DNA of 64,000 bases, from positions 434,001 through 498,000 of the forward strand of contig JABTUL010000002.1 of the NCBI GenBank assembly GCA_015075425.1, given 5' to 3'. Below, piece by piece: positions 8,502 to 17,189 of this stretch. The notes below the pieces were generated by a model. The model made no database searches. It had not been told where the DNA came from and saw only the letters and a list, made by a program, of their open reading frames with translations. Source of the DNA: Spirochaetales bacterium (lineage in GTDB: Bacteria > Spirochaetota > Leptospiria > Leptospirales > Leptonemataceae). Positions within the stretch are counted from its first letter, which is position 1. Every line of letters starts with the position of its first letter. Made by a program: the position numbers and the translations under genes.

Positions 8502-8680
8502 TAAAAATACGTACGTGTTTTTCCGTGTACACCCGGAAAATCCTGATCGCGCAGAAAATGCCAAAAAAACAGGCTGAAGGTTTCTTTTTTGCGCTGCATA
8601 CGAGGAAGAGGGCATCGAGGGCCTCAAGGATTTGATTCCCACCCGCTTCGTCATGCCGTCAGCGCACATGCGAATGAAAA

Positions 8681-8740
8681 ACAAATTCAGATTCATTGTC
8701 GGTATCCAGACCCCGGACCGGGAATGAAAGGCCTTCCGGA
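8681..8740. repeat. 60-bp fragment of the IS transposase gene
   Basis: This segment aligns to 2492-2552 of the IS with three mismatches or fewer and one deleted base. It covers the codons around the second catalytic Asp (LDTDN-SEF). Sequence on both sides is unrelated to the IS. It is a leftover of a related element and lies between toxin-antitoxin modules 2 and 3. Confidence 0.8.
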
Positions 8741-8807
8741 TGGCGGCCCGGGCGGCCACCTTTTTCCAGTTGACTTTGCGTCATAAAGGTTCCATTTTGG
8801 AGCCAGA

Positions 8808-9035
8808 ATGAATCTCTCTGTAAAAAATGTCCCTCCCGCGCTGGCCGTTCGTTTGCGGGAACGTGCTCGCCTGAATCACAGATCGCTCCAGGGAGAACTT
8901 TTGATGATTCTGGAACAGGCAGTGCAGGAAGAACCGGCATTGACGCCGACCGCCGTTCTCAAGCGGGCGCGCAGGCTCGGACTGCCCCGAGAAAGTTCCG
9001 TGGAGAAGATCCGAGCGTCACGGCGTGCCCATTAA
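8808..9035 (+). CDS. Ribbon-helix-helix antitoxin, FitA-like (module 3)
   Basis: The 75-residue protein begins NLSVKNVPPALAVRLRERA and then NHRSLQGELLMILEQAV. This is the Arc/FitA-type ribbon-helix-helix pattern of antitoxins partnered with PIN toxins. GGAG lies upstream of the ATG at normal spacing, so unlike modules 1 and 2 it has a leader. Its stop overlaps the toxin start by 11 bases. It would bind its own promoter region as a dimer and neutralise the toxin through its C-terminus. Confidence 0.85.
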   Translation: MNLSVKNVPPALAVRLRERARLNHRSLQGELLMILEQAVQEEPALTPTAVLKRARRLGLPRESSVEKIRASRRAH

Positions 9036-9411
9036 GGTCATCGATGCCTCTGCGCTCGCGGCCATTCTCTTTGACGAGCCAGGAGCCGAGGAGATCTCCC
9101 ATGAGCTACTTGATTCGGACCTCCTTGCCCCTGACCTACTGGGGTACGAAATAGCCAATGTTTGCCTGAATAAGATGAGGCGCAACAAACCCCTCCAGAA
9201 ATCTATCCTGAAGCAATTTCGGAATTGGCGACTCATGGGGGTTCGGCTGTACAGAATCGCGGAAATCGAGCTCCTTCCCCTTGCTCTCGAAACAGGCTTG
9301 ACGATTTACGATGCGGCCTATTTGCATCTGGCCACGCAATACTCGGCCACGCTGGTGAGCCTCGATCGCGAATTGCAGCGCGCATTTGCGAGAATCCAAT
9401 CTTCGTCATGA
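9025..9411 (+). CDS. vapC: PIN-domain toxin, VapC/FitB family (module 3)
   Basis: The 128-residue PIN protein starts at GTG 9025. Acidic residues lie in VIDASALAAILF, GYEIANVC, IYDAAYLHLA and SLDRELQRA, so the active site appears complete. The pairing with a ribbon-helix-helix antitoxin is that of FitAB/VapBC systems. Translation is coupled to the antitoxin through the 11-base overlap. It is on the opposite strand to modules 1 and 2. Confidence 0.9.
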   Translation: MPIKVIDASALAAILFDEPGAEEISHELLDSDLLAPDLLGYEIANVCLNKMRRNKPLQKSILKQFRNWRLMGVRLYRIAEIELLPLALETGLTIYDAAYLHLATQYSATLVSLDRELQRAFARIQSSS

Positions 9412-9501
9412 GGCGTCTGACCCGGCTTGCGATCAAGAGTCTCCGGGGCGCAAGGTCGTGATACCACTACCGACAAGAACCACTCTCTTTTTTCCTGCCT
9501 T

Positions 9502-10224
9502 CTACCATAACGTCCTCTCCTTCAGCCCGGTTAGATGAGGCAGCGTGTTCACGGCCACCACCTGGTAACCACCCTGCAAACGCTGGAATTGTGATACCGA
9601 AGTGTTCCAGAGCCAGTACAGCCAGCCCAGCGCATTCGTCTTTTGCGCCAGAAAATGGTGCAGGCAGAGCGCAATCGGCGTGCCTGAAGAAAAAACAAAC
9701 TGGATGCCCCCTACACGACCAAAGGCTTGCAGGCGGGCTTCTGCCACACGAGCCTCAAATGCAGCGTAGCTCTCCAGGGCCTGGCCGTCGGCAACCGGAA
9801 TCAGTCCCTCCTGCCAGCTCTGAAGAATGAGCGCGGTCAAGCGGTAGAAGAGCGTAGCCCGACGCATGCCCGCTCTATGGCGCTCTTTCTGAAAGCGAAC
9901 CAGATCGCGCGCGAAGGCCGCATCGCGCTGTGCCAGCTCCGTTGCGATCGCTTTCCAGATCTCAGGCGAAAACTCATCCCAGCCCCGGTCCTCTCTGATT
10001 GCAGGATGCGGGCCGGATCCACTCCCAAGACCCTCCAGAAAAAATTGCGCACTTTCTTTCTGACGTCTCAGACCGCCAGTCACGACGGTCCTTATTTCCA
10101 GCTGATTTTGAGCGGCCCAGGTCCCCAGCTGCATGGCCTGCTTTTTGCCCAGAGGACTCAGGAGATCGTAATCATCGCCACCGGCATTGGCCTGACCATG
10201 TCGCACGAGAAAAATTTGAGACAT
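9502..10224 (-). CDS. Histidine phosphatase family protein
   Basis: The 240-residue protein begins MSQIFLVRHGQANAGG; the RHG motif at residues 9-11 holds the phosphohistidine nucleophile of phosphoglycerate-mutase-like phosphatases. A later FSSGTPIALCLHHF holds the second catalytic His. ATG 10224 is used because the motif follows directly and the gene is four bases after the DUF6285 stop; the longer frame to 10395 lies inside that gene. It is the last gene of a four-gene operon with a kinase-like protein, so it may dephosphorylate a related intermediate. That role is inference. Confidence 0.8.
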   Translation of the reverse strand: MSQIFLVRHGQANAGGDDYDLLSPLGKKQAMQLGTWAAQNQLEIRTVVTGGLRRQKESAQFFLEGLGSGSGPHPAIREDRGWDEFSPEIWKAIATELAQRDAAFARDLVRFQKERHRAGMRRATLFYRLTALILQSWQEGLIPVADGQALESYAAFEARVAEARLQAFGRVGGIQFVFSSGTPIALCLHHFLAQKTNALGWLYWLWNTSVSQFQRLQGGYQVVAVNTLPHLTGLKERTLW

Positions 10225-10228
10225 GCTG

Positions 10229-10657
10229 TCAGTCCAGAGCGAAACGTGGATTGGTAACCACAATTCTTTCGCGGACAGATGCTTTGACGGCATCCCAGAC
10301 GGGCCGGTCCTGGATGGAGAGACCCTGCGAGCGAATTCGGGCCGCCAGAAGTTCGTTGTAACGCTGAACCTGCTTTTCCAGGTCATCGGCGGCACCGGGG
10401 AAATGATCAGGCAGACGATCAGGCTGGTGGCCCGGCGGCCCGGATGGATCCGGGAAGAATGGTGCCAGACGATTTCTTTCCTGTTCCAGCAAAAGTCGGC
10501 CTTGCCTGATCTCGCGCCCTACCACACCGAGCATGTTCCAGCTCACCAGAGTCTTGTAGGCCAGGGCCTCATCATCCTGGACAACGGGCAGCACTTCTTT
10601 GAGCAAGAAGTCAGCTATGGCTTCCAGTAACTGCGTTGCTGTGGGTTGATCTTGCAT
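10229..10657 (-). CDS. DUF6285 protein (LvaB-like partner of the kinase)
   Basis: The 142-residue protein has the DUF6285 pattern: N-terminal helix LLEAIADFLLKEVLPVV, then KTLVSWNMLGVVGREI and a C-terminal VRERIVVTNPRFALD. Proteins of this type are found beside aminoglycoside-phosphotransferase-like kinases. LvaB of the Pseudomonas putida levulinate operon, required with the kinase LvaA, is of the same general kind. Its ATG shares a base with the kinase stop (TGATG), so stoichiometric synthesis is likely. Function as a kinase subunit is inference from gene order. Confidence 0.75.
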   Translation of the reverse strand: MQDQPTATQLLEAIADFLLKEVLPVVQDDEALAYKTLVSWNMLGVVGREIRQGRLLLEQERNRLAPFFPDPSGPPGHQPDRLPDHFPGAADDLEKQVQRYNELLAARIRSQGLSIQDRPVWDAVKASVRERIVVTNPRFALD

Positions 10658-11727
10658 CAGTTTTCCTTTGCCAATCCTGCGGCCTTCTCAATCAGTCGCA
10701 TCGCTTCCCATTCCATTTCGCAGGCTCGCCTGCCAATGGCGGCCAGTTCAATGCCCTTATCTTTTCCGGACAAATGCCGATCTGCCTGACCCAGGCAGCC
10801 AATGGCCCAGCGCAGATTGCCCATCACTTCCCAGTACAGAATTTTGCGCTGGTCCAGCCTGATCCCGGAAGCTTCTTCATAGGCCGAATAAAAAACAGCG
10901 CGATCCGCAAAGCCACCGGCTTCCAGTTTCGTTTTGCCAAAACGCCAATCGCGCAGGCAAAGCCAGGTCAGATCTTCATGGCGATCGCCCCAATGGGCAA
11001 ACTCCCAGTCCACAATGCCCTGCAGACCTTCTGGATTGACCATGAAGTTGCCCGTGCGAAAATCTCCGTGCACGAGCACCAGTCTGTCACTGGATGCAGC
11101 ATTTTTTTCCAGCCAGTTGAGGATGAGTTCCATCGCCGGATGCGCCCCCGGCATTTGAGCCAGACTGCCGCGCAGAGTCTGCACCTGGCTGCGGGCGCTA
11201 TCGAGCGTACTCAGGTCCTGATCCCAGGCCAGTATTTGCCGTAGTTCAGCGTCCTGACAATGCTCTGGCCCGATGCTGTGGATACGGGCCAGATTCTGCG
11301 CCAGGTCCTGAGCCAGACGCGGGCGGATTTGGTTCAGGGAAGGGTCCTTCACCAGAAATCGGCCCTGGGCTTTGCCCGCAATGCGCCGCATGAAATAGAA
11401 AGGGCTGCCTGTGATACTGGCATTCGTTTCCAACCAGAAAGGTTCCGGCGTTTTGACGAAAGCCTCAAAGGCCAGGCGACAAACCTGAAACTCATGGGCC
11501 CGCGACAGGGATGCAAACAGAGCCGCACCTTTGTCCGTGCGAAACACAGCCTCATAGCGACCCTGGGCCGGACCGGATTTCACCTCAACATCTACGGCAA
11601 AGTTCTCCTGGCAGGCTCCTCCCGAAAGCGACTGCAGACCGGACAGGAAAACCGATCCTTCCAGGCGCTGGCTTAAGTATAGCTCCAGCTGCGAAAGAAG
11701 TTTCTCGTCGGCCGCTCGATCAGGCAT
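10657..11727 (-). CDS. APH-family phosphotransferase, acyl-CoA kinase-like
   Basis: The 356-residue protein carries the kinase catalytic motif VHGDFRTGNFMV (about residues 219-230) and the metal-binding Asp in GIVDWEFAHWGD. It resembles the kinase domain of ACAD10/ACAD11 and bacterial LvaA, which phosphorylate 4-hydroxyacyl-CoAs, rather than antibiotic kinases. Gene context supports this: an acyl-CoA dehydrogenase stop overlaps its ATG (TAATG) and DUF6285 follows. It probably acts in the cytoplasm on a hydroxyacyl-CoA. The substrate cannot be read from the sequence. Confidence 0.82.
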   Translation of the reverse strand: MPDRAADEKLLSQLELYLSQRLEGSVFLSGLQSLSGGACQENFAVDVEVKSGPAQGRYEAVFRTDKGAALFASLSRAHEFQVCRLAFEAFVKTPEPFWLETNASITGSPFYFMRRIAGKAQGRFLVKDPSLNQIRPRLAQDLAQNLARIHSIGPEHCQDAELRQILAWDQDLSTLDSARSQVQTLRGSLAQMPGAHPAMELILNWLEKNAASSDRLVLVHGDFRTGNFMVNPEGLQGIVDWEFAHWGDRHEDLTWLCLRDWRFGKTKLEAGGFADRAVFYSAYEEASGIRLDQRKILYWEVMGNLRWAIGCLGQADRHLSGKDKGIELAAIGRRACEMEWEAMRLIEKAAGLAKEN

Positions 11728-12902
11728 TAAAAGGCCGCTTTACCTGTGAGTAGATTTCTACCGATCACCATCTTATGAGTTTCCGTTGGCCCGTCAGCGA
11801 TACGCGCGGCACGCGCATCACGGTAAAACCATTCCAGTTTCATATAACGACTAAAGCCATGCGAACCGCAGATCTGGATGGCCTGGTCCAGACAATGCTG
11901 CAGCGTTTCACTTACCTGCCACTTGGCCAGGGAGATGGCCTGGCGGGCATCCTGACCCTTGCGCAAAAGGTCTGCGGCCTTAAGTGTCAGGAGCAGGCCC
12001 GATTCGATTTTCAGAGCGCATTCGGCAAACATCCACTGAATCCCCTGGTGTTCGGCCAGCTTGCTGCCAAAAAGCTCACGCTCCAGAGCATAGCTGCGAG
12101 CGATTTCCATGGACCGCCGCGAAAGACCAATCCAGCGCATGCAATGGGTGAGACGAGCGGGCCCCAGTCGCTCCTGCGAAAGACGAAAGCCATGGCCCGG
12201 TTTGCCGAGCATCATCGACTCCGGGACGCGCACGTTTTCAAATTTCAGTTCACAATGCCCGCCCGGCCCATGCGAACCCATACCAGGGATTTCCTGCACC
12301 ATGGTGTAGCCCGGTGCATCAGTAGGAACAAGAAAGAGGGAGGCCTTGCGGAAGCTACCTTCCAGCCGCGACATGACAATAAGAAAGGTCGCACCCTGGG
12401 CACCCGTGCAGTACCATTTGTGCCCATTCAGAACATAATGAACGCCGTCTTTGACTGCATTGGTGGCAAGCGACGAGGGATCCGAACCTGCACCCGGCGC
12501 CACTTCCGTCATGGCAAAGGCCGAACGAATCTGACCGGCAACAAGGGGACGATAGTATTTTTCTTTTTGCTCCGGGCTGGCTGCCAGGTGCAGGAGATGC
12601 ATGTTGCCTTCATCAGGCGCATCACAATTGCACAGATAAGGAGCAATGGGCGAGCGGCCCAGCTCGGAAAACACGAGCGCCGTTCCCACCAGATCCAGGC
12701 CCAGCCCGCCTTCCGACAGCGGCAAATGGGCCGTCCAGAGTCCCCGACGGCGCGCCTCGGCTCGCAGGTTTTCCACAAGGTCTTCCGGCATGCGACCGCG
12801 TTCGTAATCAAAACGGGATTCGGCCGGGATGGCTACTTCATCCACAAATGCCCGGGCCCTCGTGCGCAGAGTTTCTATTTCCGGTGCAATGGAAAGATCC
12901 AT
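11727..12902 (-). CDS. Acyl-CoA dehydrogenase (ACAD10/LvaC-like)
   Basis: The 391-residue flavoprotein has the acyl-CoA dehydrogenase layout: N-terminal helices, the FAD-binding [18 protein letters not shown] near residue 130, the middle beta domain [13 protein letters not shown], and C-terminal [25 protein letters not shown] 12902 ([13 protein letters not shown]) is chosen because family homology starts there. It heads an operon with a kinase and DUF6285, an arrangement seen for enzymes that convert phosphorylated 4-hydroxyacyl-CoAs. A plain fatty-acid oxidation role remains possible. Confidence 0.88.
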   Translation of the reverse strand: MDLSIAPEIETLRTRARAFVDEVAIPAESRFDYERGRMPEDLVENLRAEARRRGLWTAHLPLSEGGLGLDLVGTALVFSELGRSPIAPYLCNCDAPDEGNMHLLHLAASPEQKEKYYRPLVAGQIRSAFAMTEVAPGAGSDPSSLATNAVKDGVHYVLNGHKWYCTGAQGATFLIVMSRLEGSFRKASLFLVPTDAPGYTMVQEIPGMGSHGPGGHCELKFENVRVPESMMLGKPGHGFRLSQERLGPARLTHCMRWIGLSRRSMEIARSYALERELFGSKLAEHQGIQWMFAECALKIESGLLLTLKAADLLRKGQDARQAISLAKWQVSETLQHCLDQAIQICGSHGFSRYMKLEWFYRDARAARIADGPTETHKMVIGRNLLTGKAAF

Positions 12903-13070
12903 GGCATACCAGAACCTGCCCTGACGGCACGGCAAGCCCAAAAGGATAGATGCACAGACCGGAGCACGTACGGAAATCAATTCCCTGGAAGTCACAGAGT
13001 CACTGAGGGGCTTTTAGAGACGGCAGAATTTTTTTGTTTACATATTTTTGAGGCATCTTCAAGGAGCCTG

Positions 13071-13913
13071 GTGCCTGGCCCGGTAATTTTTACTATCGTT
13101 GTCATCCTTTCCCTTGCTCTGGCCGGGAATTTGTTTGCGGATACGGTTATTTTAAAAAGCGGCACTGTCCTGGAAGGACAGATCGTTTCCCAGAGCCAGC
13201 AACAGGTACAGCTGAAAACGGAGCGCGGAACCATTCGCATTCAAAAAGGTACGATTCGCAGGATAACCTTCGGGCCTTCACCGTCGCAACCGGAGAAACC
13301 GGTCGCCCTGAAACAAACAGAGGCTGTGAAACCAACCGTTCCGGCAAAACCGGAACCGGGAATCGTAGCCGCCCTGAAAAAGCCTGAGGAAAAGACGCCG
13401 GCCCTGAAGAAACCGGTAGAAAGTCCGGAAAAGAAGTCGGAAAAATCGGAAAGGTCAGAAGCAGCAGTCACACCGGCCCGGTCCCGGAGTGCTGATTTTC
13501 TGCCTGGCTGGCCCCAATACCGCCGCGGTGACCGCAATTCTGGAATCGCTCTGGGCGCGGGAACTACGGCGGCTCTCGGGCTCGCCCTCGATAGTCGCAC
13601 CAATTTTATTATCGCAGGGAAATCTTTGCAGCAGGCAGAACGTACCGGACTTCTGGCGCTGGCTTTTCCCGGGTCCGCGCTGCCACTGAATCTGCTGGCC
13701 CGATCCCAGGCTGCCCGCGCCATCGACCGGATGCAGGACAGTGCCACCAGGTTCAATCTGGGTTTTCTGCTTTTTGCCGGGCTCTACGGCTATCATCTGT
13801 ACGACGCACGCCGGATCCCCCAGAAATCCGTGGGAAGCTCGTGGCAAATGGAATGGGTCCTCGAAAAATCAGGCAATCGAACGGAACAGACCATGCAAAT
13901 GGGCTACCGCTAG
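13071..13913 (+). CDS. Envelope protein with SH3-like N-domain and Lys/Pro linker
   Basis: The 280-residue protein starts at GTG 13071 behind AAGGAG. After a signal peptide (IVVILSLALAGNLFADT) comes a small beta domain, ILKSGTVLEGQIVSQ to KGTIRRITF (about residues 26-66). This kind of domain recurs in Leptospira surface proteins. A low-complexity Lys/Pro/Glu linker (about 70-145) follows, then a hydrophobic C-terminal region. The frame stays open far upstream to 11775, but that is the reverse of the acyl-CoA dehydrogenase. Function is unknown. Confidence 0.7.
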   Translation: MPGPVIFTIVVILSLALAGNLFADTVILKSGTVLEGQIVSQSQQQVQLKTERGTIRIQKGTIRRITFGPSPSQPEKPVALKQTEAVKPTVPAKPEPGIVAALKKPEEKTPALKKPVESPEKKSEKSERSEAAVTPARSRSADFLPGWPQYRRGDRNSGIALGAGTTAALGLALDSRTNFIIAGKSLQQAERTGLLALAFPGSALPLNLLARSQAARAIDRMQDSATRFNLGFLLFAGLYGYHLYDARRIPQKSVGSSWQMEWVLEKSGNRTEQTMQMGYR

Positions 13914-14000
13914 GAACTGTGAAAATAACTGCGGCGCGGATCGGCCGGGCCTTTACCCGACTTTCTGATAGATATAGATATGGAAAAAAGCTTGCCGAAT

Positions 14001-14019
14001 CGGTGAGCCAGGCTCACCG
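14001..14019 (+). promoter_or_regulatory. Hairpin just before the FG-GAP gene start
   Basis: CGGTGAGC and GCTCACCG are perfect 8-bp arms around a CAG loop. The hairpin ends six bases before the ATG at 14026, where a ribosome-binding site would be expected, and no clear Shine-Dalgarno is seen. It could limit translation initiation. Confidence 0.4.
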
Positions 14020-14025
14020 TAAAGT

Positions 14026-15771
14026 ATGTTTGCGCGATTATTGCTTCCCCATGCATTCATTGCCATTCTTTTTGCCGGCTGCCTGGGTCCCTTCCCGAAA
14101 GTTCATTTGTGGCCGTTATTACTGGATTTTTCAGACTCATCGGGCTCATACTCCCGGGTGGCCGGTCCTGCTTTTACAAACGTGCGCAATGGTGGCCTCG
14201 TAGAAACGGGCTTGCTTCGGGGCACCAATTCCGTGGATGCCGACAGAATCGAAGTTTCCATCGACGGCGGCGCTTACACGACAGCCAGCGGTACAAGTTC
14301 CTTTACCTATGCTCTGCCCACTGGCAGTGCGATCTGGCGCGATGGTTCTGTCCACACAGTGACCGCACGTAGCGTTCGTGGCGGCCTGTATTCACAGGAA
14401 ACCTCCCTTACACTCAAAAAAGGGAAAAACCGTGATTTCAATGGCGACGGCTACCCTGATCTTGCTGTGGGCGCTGCGGGCTATAACAGTTCCCAGGGGC
14501 GCGTTTATATCTTCTACTCTGGCGGAGCAACAGGCATTGCAGCCACGGCGGCCGGCAGCGCCGATGTTGTCCTGACCGGAGGTTGCGCGGGCGATATCTA
14601 TGGCGACAGTATCGCTCAGGGCGACTTCAACGGTGATGGCTACGCGGATCTGGCTGTGGGAGCCTTCGGCTACAGTTGCGCCAATGCCCGGGGTCGGGTG
14701 TACATCTATCAGTCGGGTGGTACAAGTGGTATCCCGACCTCGGCAACACACACGATAGACGGTGCTACCAATGCGGATCGTCTGGGGACGGCTCTGGCTT
14801 CCGGTGACATAAATGGCGATGGTTACGCCGACCTCATAGCCGGGGCAGAACGGGTCAGTACCAGTCAAGGTGCTGCTTACATTTTCCATGGCGCGAGCTC
14901 AGGAATTACGCAAGCGCTGGGCGCCGCCACAAGAGTTATTACGGGAGCGAGTGCCTTCGATGAATTTGGCAGTGCCGCCTCGACAGGTGATTTCAACGGC
15001 GACGGTTTTGCAGACCTGGCCGTAGGGGCGATTCGTTACAATGCCGGGACCAATCAAGGCGCCGTATACATTTTTCACGCGAATAACGACGGTACGGGAA
15101 TCAGTCCAACTACGGCAGGAGGCGCTACAGTCAGGATAACCGGACAATCCGGAAACGACGATTTCAGTACCAGTCTGGCCACCGGTGATTTCGATAACAA
15201 TGGCTATGCAGATTTGATTGTGGGCGCGAATCGCTACTCTTCAAACGGTGGCACAGGCCGCGCTTACATTTTTTCCTCCAGTGGCAGCAGCGGCATTACC
15301 ATTACGACGGCGGCTACGGCCACACGGATCATCACCGGTGAAAGTGCCAATGACGAATTTGGGGCCCGCGTGGCCACCGGTGATTTCAATGGCGACGGCT
15401 ATGTCGATGCCGTGGTCAGCGCCCGTTCCTACCCGGCAGGAAATGCAATAGGTCGCTTCTATATTTTTTCTTCGAGTTCATCCGGTATCACTGCCACTCT
15501 CGCCGGAAGCGCTACAACGATCATCACCGGAGCGTCAAACTCGGATCAGTTTTCCGCTTTTGCGCCCGTTCATGCTACAGACCTGAACGGAGACGGTTAT
15601 CCCGATCTCATCGCTGGAGCTGGAGGGGCTGCAGGCGGGACCGGGGACGGTAGACTGTATGTTTTCCACTCCGGGGGAAGTAACGGGATTGTAGCCACGG
15701 CTACGGCCAGTGCTGCAACAACGATTTCCGGCTCCGGCGGTGAATACTTTGGGGACAAAATAACCAACTGA
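14026..15771 (+). CDS. FG-GAP/integrin-alpha-repeat lipoprotein
   Basis: The 581-residue protein has a signal peptide ending LFAGC (Cys19), a probable lipidation site. A small beta domain follows at about 45-130, then seven FG-GAP repeats (D-F-N-G-D-G-Y-x-D-L-x-V-G-A, each followed by R-V-Y-I-F) that should form a beta-propeller. The acidic DxNGDG loops are calcium-binding in this repeat family. It is probably displayed on the cell surface and may bind a host or matrix ligand; that is inference. The repeats diverge enough to exclude recent duplication. Confidence 0.88.
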   Translation: MFARLLLPHAFIAILFAGCLGPFPKVHLWPLLLDFSDSSGSYSRVAGPAFTNVRNGGLVETGLLRGTNSVDADRIEVSIDGGAYTTASGTSSFTYALPTGSAIWRDGSVHTVTARSVRGGLYSQETSLTLKKGKNRDFNGDGYPDLAVGAAGYNSSQGRVYIFYSGGATGIAATAAGSADVVLTGGCAGDIYGDSIAQGDFNGDGYADLAVGAFGYSCANARGRVYIYQSGGTSGIPTSATHTIDGATNADRLGTALASGDINGDGYADLIAGAERVSTSQGAAYIFHGASSGITQALGAATRVITGASAFDEFGSAASTGDFNGDGFADLAVGAIRYNAGTNQGAVYIFHANNDGTGISPTTAGGATVRITGQSGNDDFSTSLATGDFDNNGYADLIVGANRYSSNGGTGRAYIFSSSGSSGITITTAATATRIITGESANDEFGARVATGDFNGDGYVDAVVSARSYPAGNAIGRFYIFSSSSSGITATLAGSATTIITGASNSDQFSAFAPVHATDLNGDGYPDLIAGAGGAAGGTGDGRLYVFHSGGSNGIVATATASAATTISGSGGEYFGDKITN

Positions 15772-15780
15772 TTCCGGCCT

Positions 15781-16428
15781 TCAGGCCTTTGATTGCGCGT
15801 CGCTGCTGCGATTTAGTTCCCGGAAAGCAATACAGGGCAGTCCGGCATAGTAGAGAAGGTTGGGCACGATGCGCAGAAGGAAACCGGCGTCCAGTCCGGC
15901 AAGGATGAGCGCATCTGCGAGAGCCCATAACCCGTAATAAAGAAAAACAAACAAATGGATCCTACGAAAATCGAATAGATAGAGAAATGTCAGCGGCCAG
16001 AACAAGAAAAGAATTTCATAAATCAGATATAAAAATCGAATGTCTGCCGGGCCGGCTAAAAAGATCAGCCCCTGAGAAAGCAGTGGAACCAAAAGAGCAC
16101 AGAGAAAGGGCAGGATGAGCCATCCCTTTGAATACCCGGACTGTTTTCTAAGGTGCAGCAGTGCGATCATGGCGAAATAACGAGCATCTCCCAGATAAAC
16201 AAAAAGAAAAGAAATTCCCGACCGCATCGCCTCCGGCAGAACGCGTGCGGCTTGGTTTGAGGTAAGCCAGGCATCCAGGAGGGATAGTGCACTCAGGCCC
16301 AGGCCCACGGTCACTGCCAGCGAATCGGCCTGACTCCTCTGCCTGGCCATGTAGAAAATACAGCCGGCAATGGCGAGGCTGAGGAGCCCCGGGTGCTGGT
16401 AAAAGCTATCATAAAATTCCTTAAACAT
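15781..16428 (-). CDS. Polytopic membrane protein of unknown function
   Basis: The 215-residue protein starts at ATG 16428, sharing a base with the cytochrome c stop codon (TAATG), so the two are probably cotranslated. It has about seven hydrophobic segments and few charged loops. No metal or heme ligand pattern is convincing. Gene coupling suggests a membrane partner of the cytochrome, but this is only context. Its stop faces that of the FG-GAP gene ten bases away. Confidence 0.7.
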   Translation of the reverse strand: MFKEFYDSFYQHPGLLSLAIAGCIFYMARQRSQADSLAVTVGLGLSALSLLDAWLTSNQAARVLPEAMRSGISFLFVYLGDARYFAMIALLHLRKQSGYSKGWLILPFLCALLVPLLSQGLIFLAGPADIRFLYLIYEILFLFWPLTFLYLFDFRRIHLFVFLYYGLWALADALILAGLDAGFLLRIVPNLLYYAGLPCIAFRELNRSSDAQSKA

Positions 16429-17189
16429 TAGCGGCCCTGCCGATCCAGATATTCCAGGTAGCGAACAATGTGCCCGATCTCCTTTGCGCTGAGTTCCCCG
16501 GAAAAGGCGGGCATGCGCGCACCCTGCCTGATGGCTGAAGGATTGGCGATCCACTGCTCCAGATAGGAAGTTTTCCAGTAGCGTGTAACGTTCACTGGTC
16601 TGTGCAGTTCCGGCCCGACCGATCCGCCTATTCCACCAAGTTGGTGGCAGGACTGGCATTTTTGCCGGAACAATCGTTCACCCAGGCGCACGGGCGGGGG
16701 GGCATTTGGTAGAGGCTCTGGCGCAAGAGCGGTGATGCGAATCTGGAGCACCTGGTAGGGCCAGGGGCGGCCCTGGGCCGTCGCCGGGGAATCGCCTGAC
16801 CAGATCAAATAGTAAGGCGAGAGAGAAATCGGCGTGGCAGCGTTATTCAAATGAAATTCTTCGCCGGGTCTGTTGAAAGCCAGAAAGGCCTGGCGTGGTT
16901 TCAGATCTGCCACCGACACTTCTGCCAGATAACCGTCAGCGCACTTAAAAAGCAGCCGGCCTTCCTTCTGCCAGTCCGGAGCGAACTGCGACAGGAGAGC
17001 TGTTAATTCTATGGCATCGTAGGTGGCCGGCCCTGCCAGATAGGGATCGTGGACGCTGATCGTTGCAAAGGCGTCGCGCTGCAGCCCTGACGGGTCAACC
17101 ACCGCTCTTCTTCCCTGGATTTCGATTTCTAAAGGAGGAAGACTGCGGGTGCAGGCAAACAAGAGAAGGGTGGGAATCAGGAAACGCAC
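16428..17189 (-). CDS. Lipoprotein cytochrome c
   Basis: The 253-residue protein starts at GTG 17189, which gives a short signal peptide with lipobox-like LLFAC (Cys13). The upstream frame to 17258 lies within folE. Residues about 20-150 form a beta-rich domain resembling the molybdopterin-oxidoreductase fold only loosely. The C-terminal 80 residues are a class I cytochrome c with heme-binding CQSCH and a likely Met ligand in ARMPAF. It would be anchored in the periplasm as an electron carrier. It overlaps folE by 13 bases. Confidence 0.82.
   Translation of the reverse strand: MRFLIPTLLLFACTRSLPPLEIEIQGRRAVVDPSGLQRDAFATISVHDPYLAGPATYDAIELTALLSQFAPDWQKEGRLLFKCADGYLAEVSVADLKPRQAFLAFNRPGEEFHLNNAATPISLSPYYLIWSGDSPATAQGRPWPYQVLQIRITALAPEPLPNAPPPVRLGERLFRQKCQSCHQLGGIGGSVGPELHRPVNVTRYWKTSYLEQWIANPSAIRQGARMPAFSGELSAKEIGHIVRYLEYLDRQGR

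Noticed and set aside
8466-8759. Upstream extension of the Phd-type antitoxin frame
   Set aside because: It runs through the promoter, the palindromes and the IS scrap; its translation matches the transposase in a shifted frame, not an antitoxin.
8795-8815. Similarity between the start region of the module 3 antitoxin and that of the IS transposase (tggagccagaa)
   Set aside because: Both are probably just ribosome-binding sites (GGAG) plus start codons; the shared stretch is short.
11775-13070. Long plus-strand frame preceding the envelope protein gene at 13071
   Set aside because: It is the antisense of the acyl-CoA dehydrogenase, which has clear family motifs; only the part after GTG 13071 with its signal peptide and AAGGAG is protein-like.
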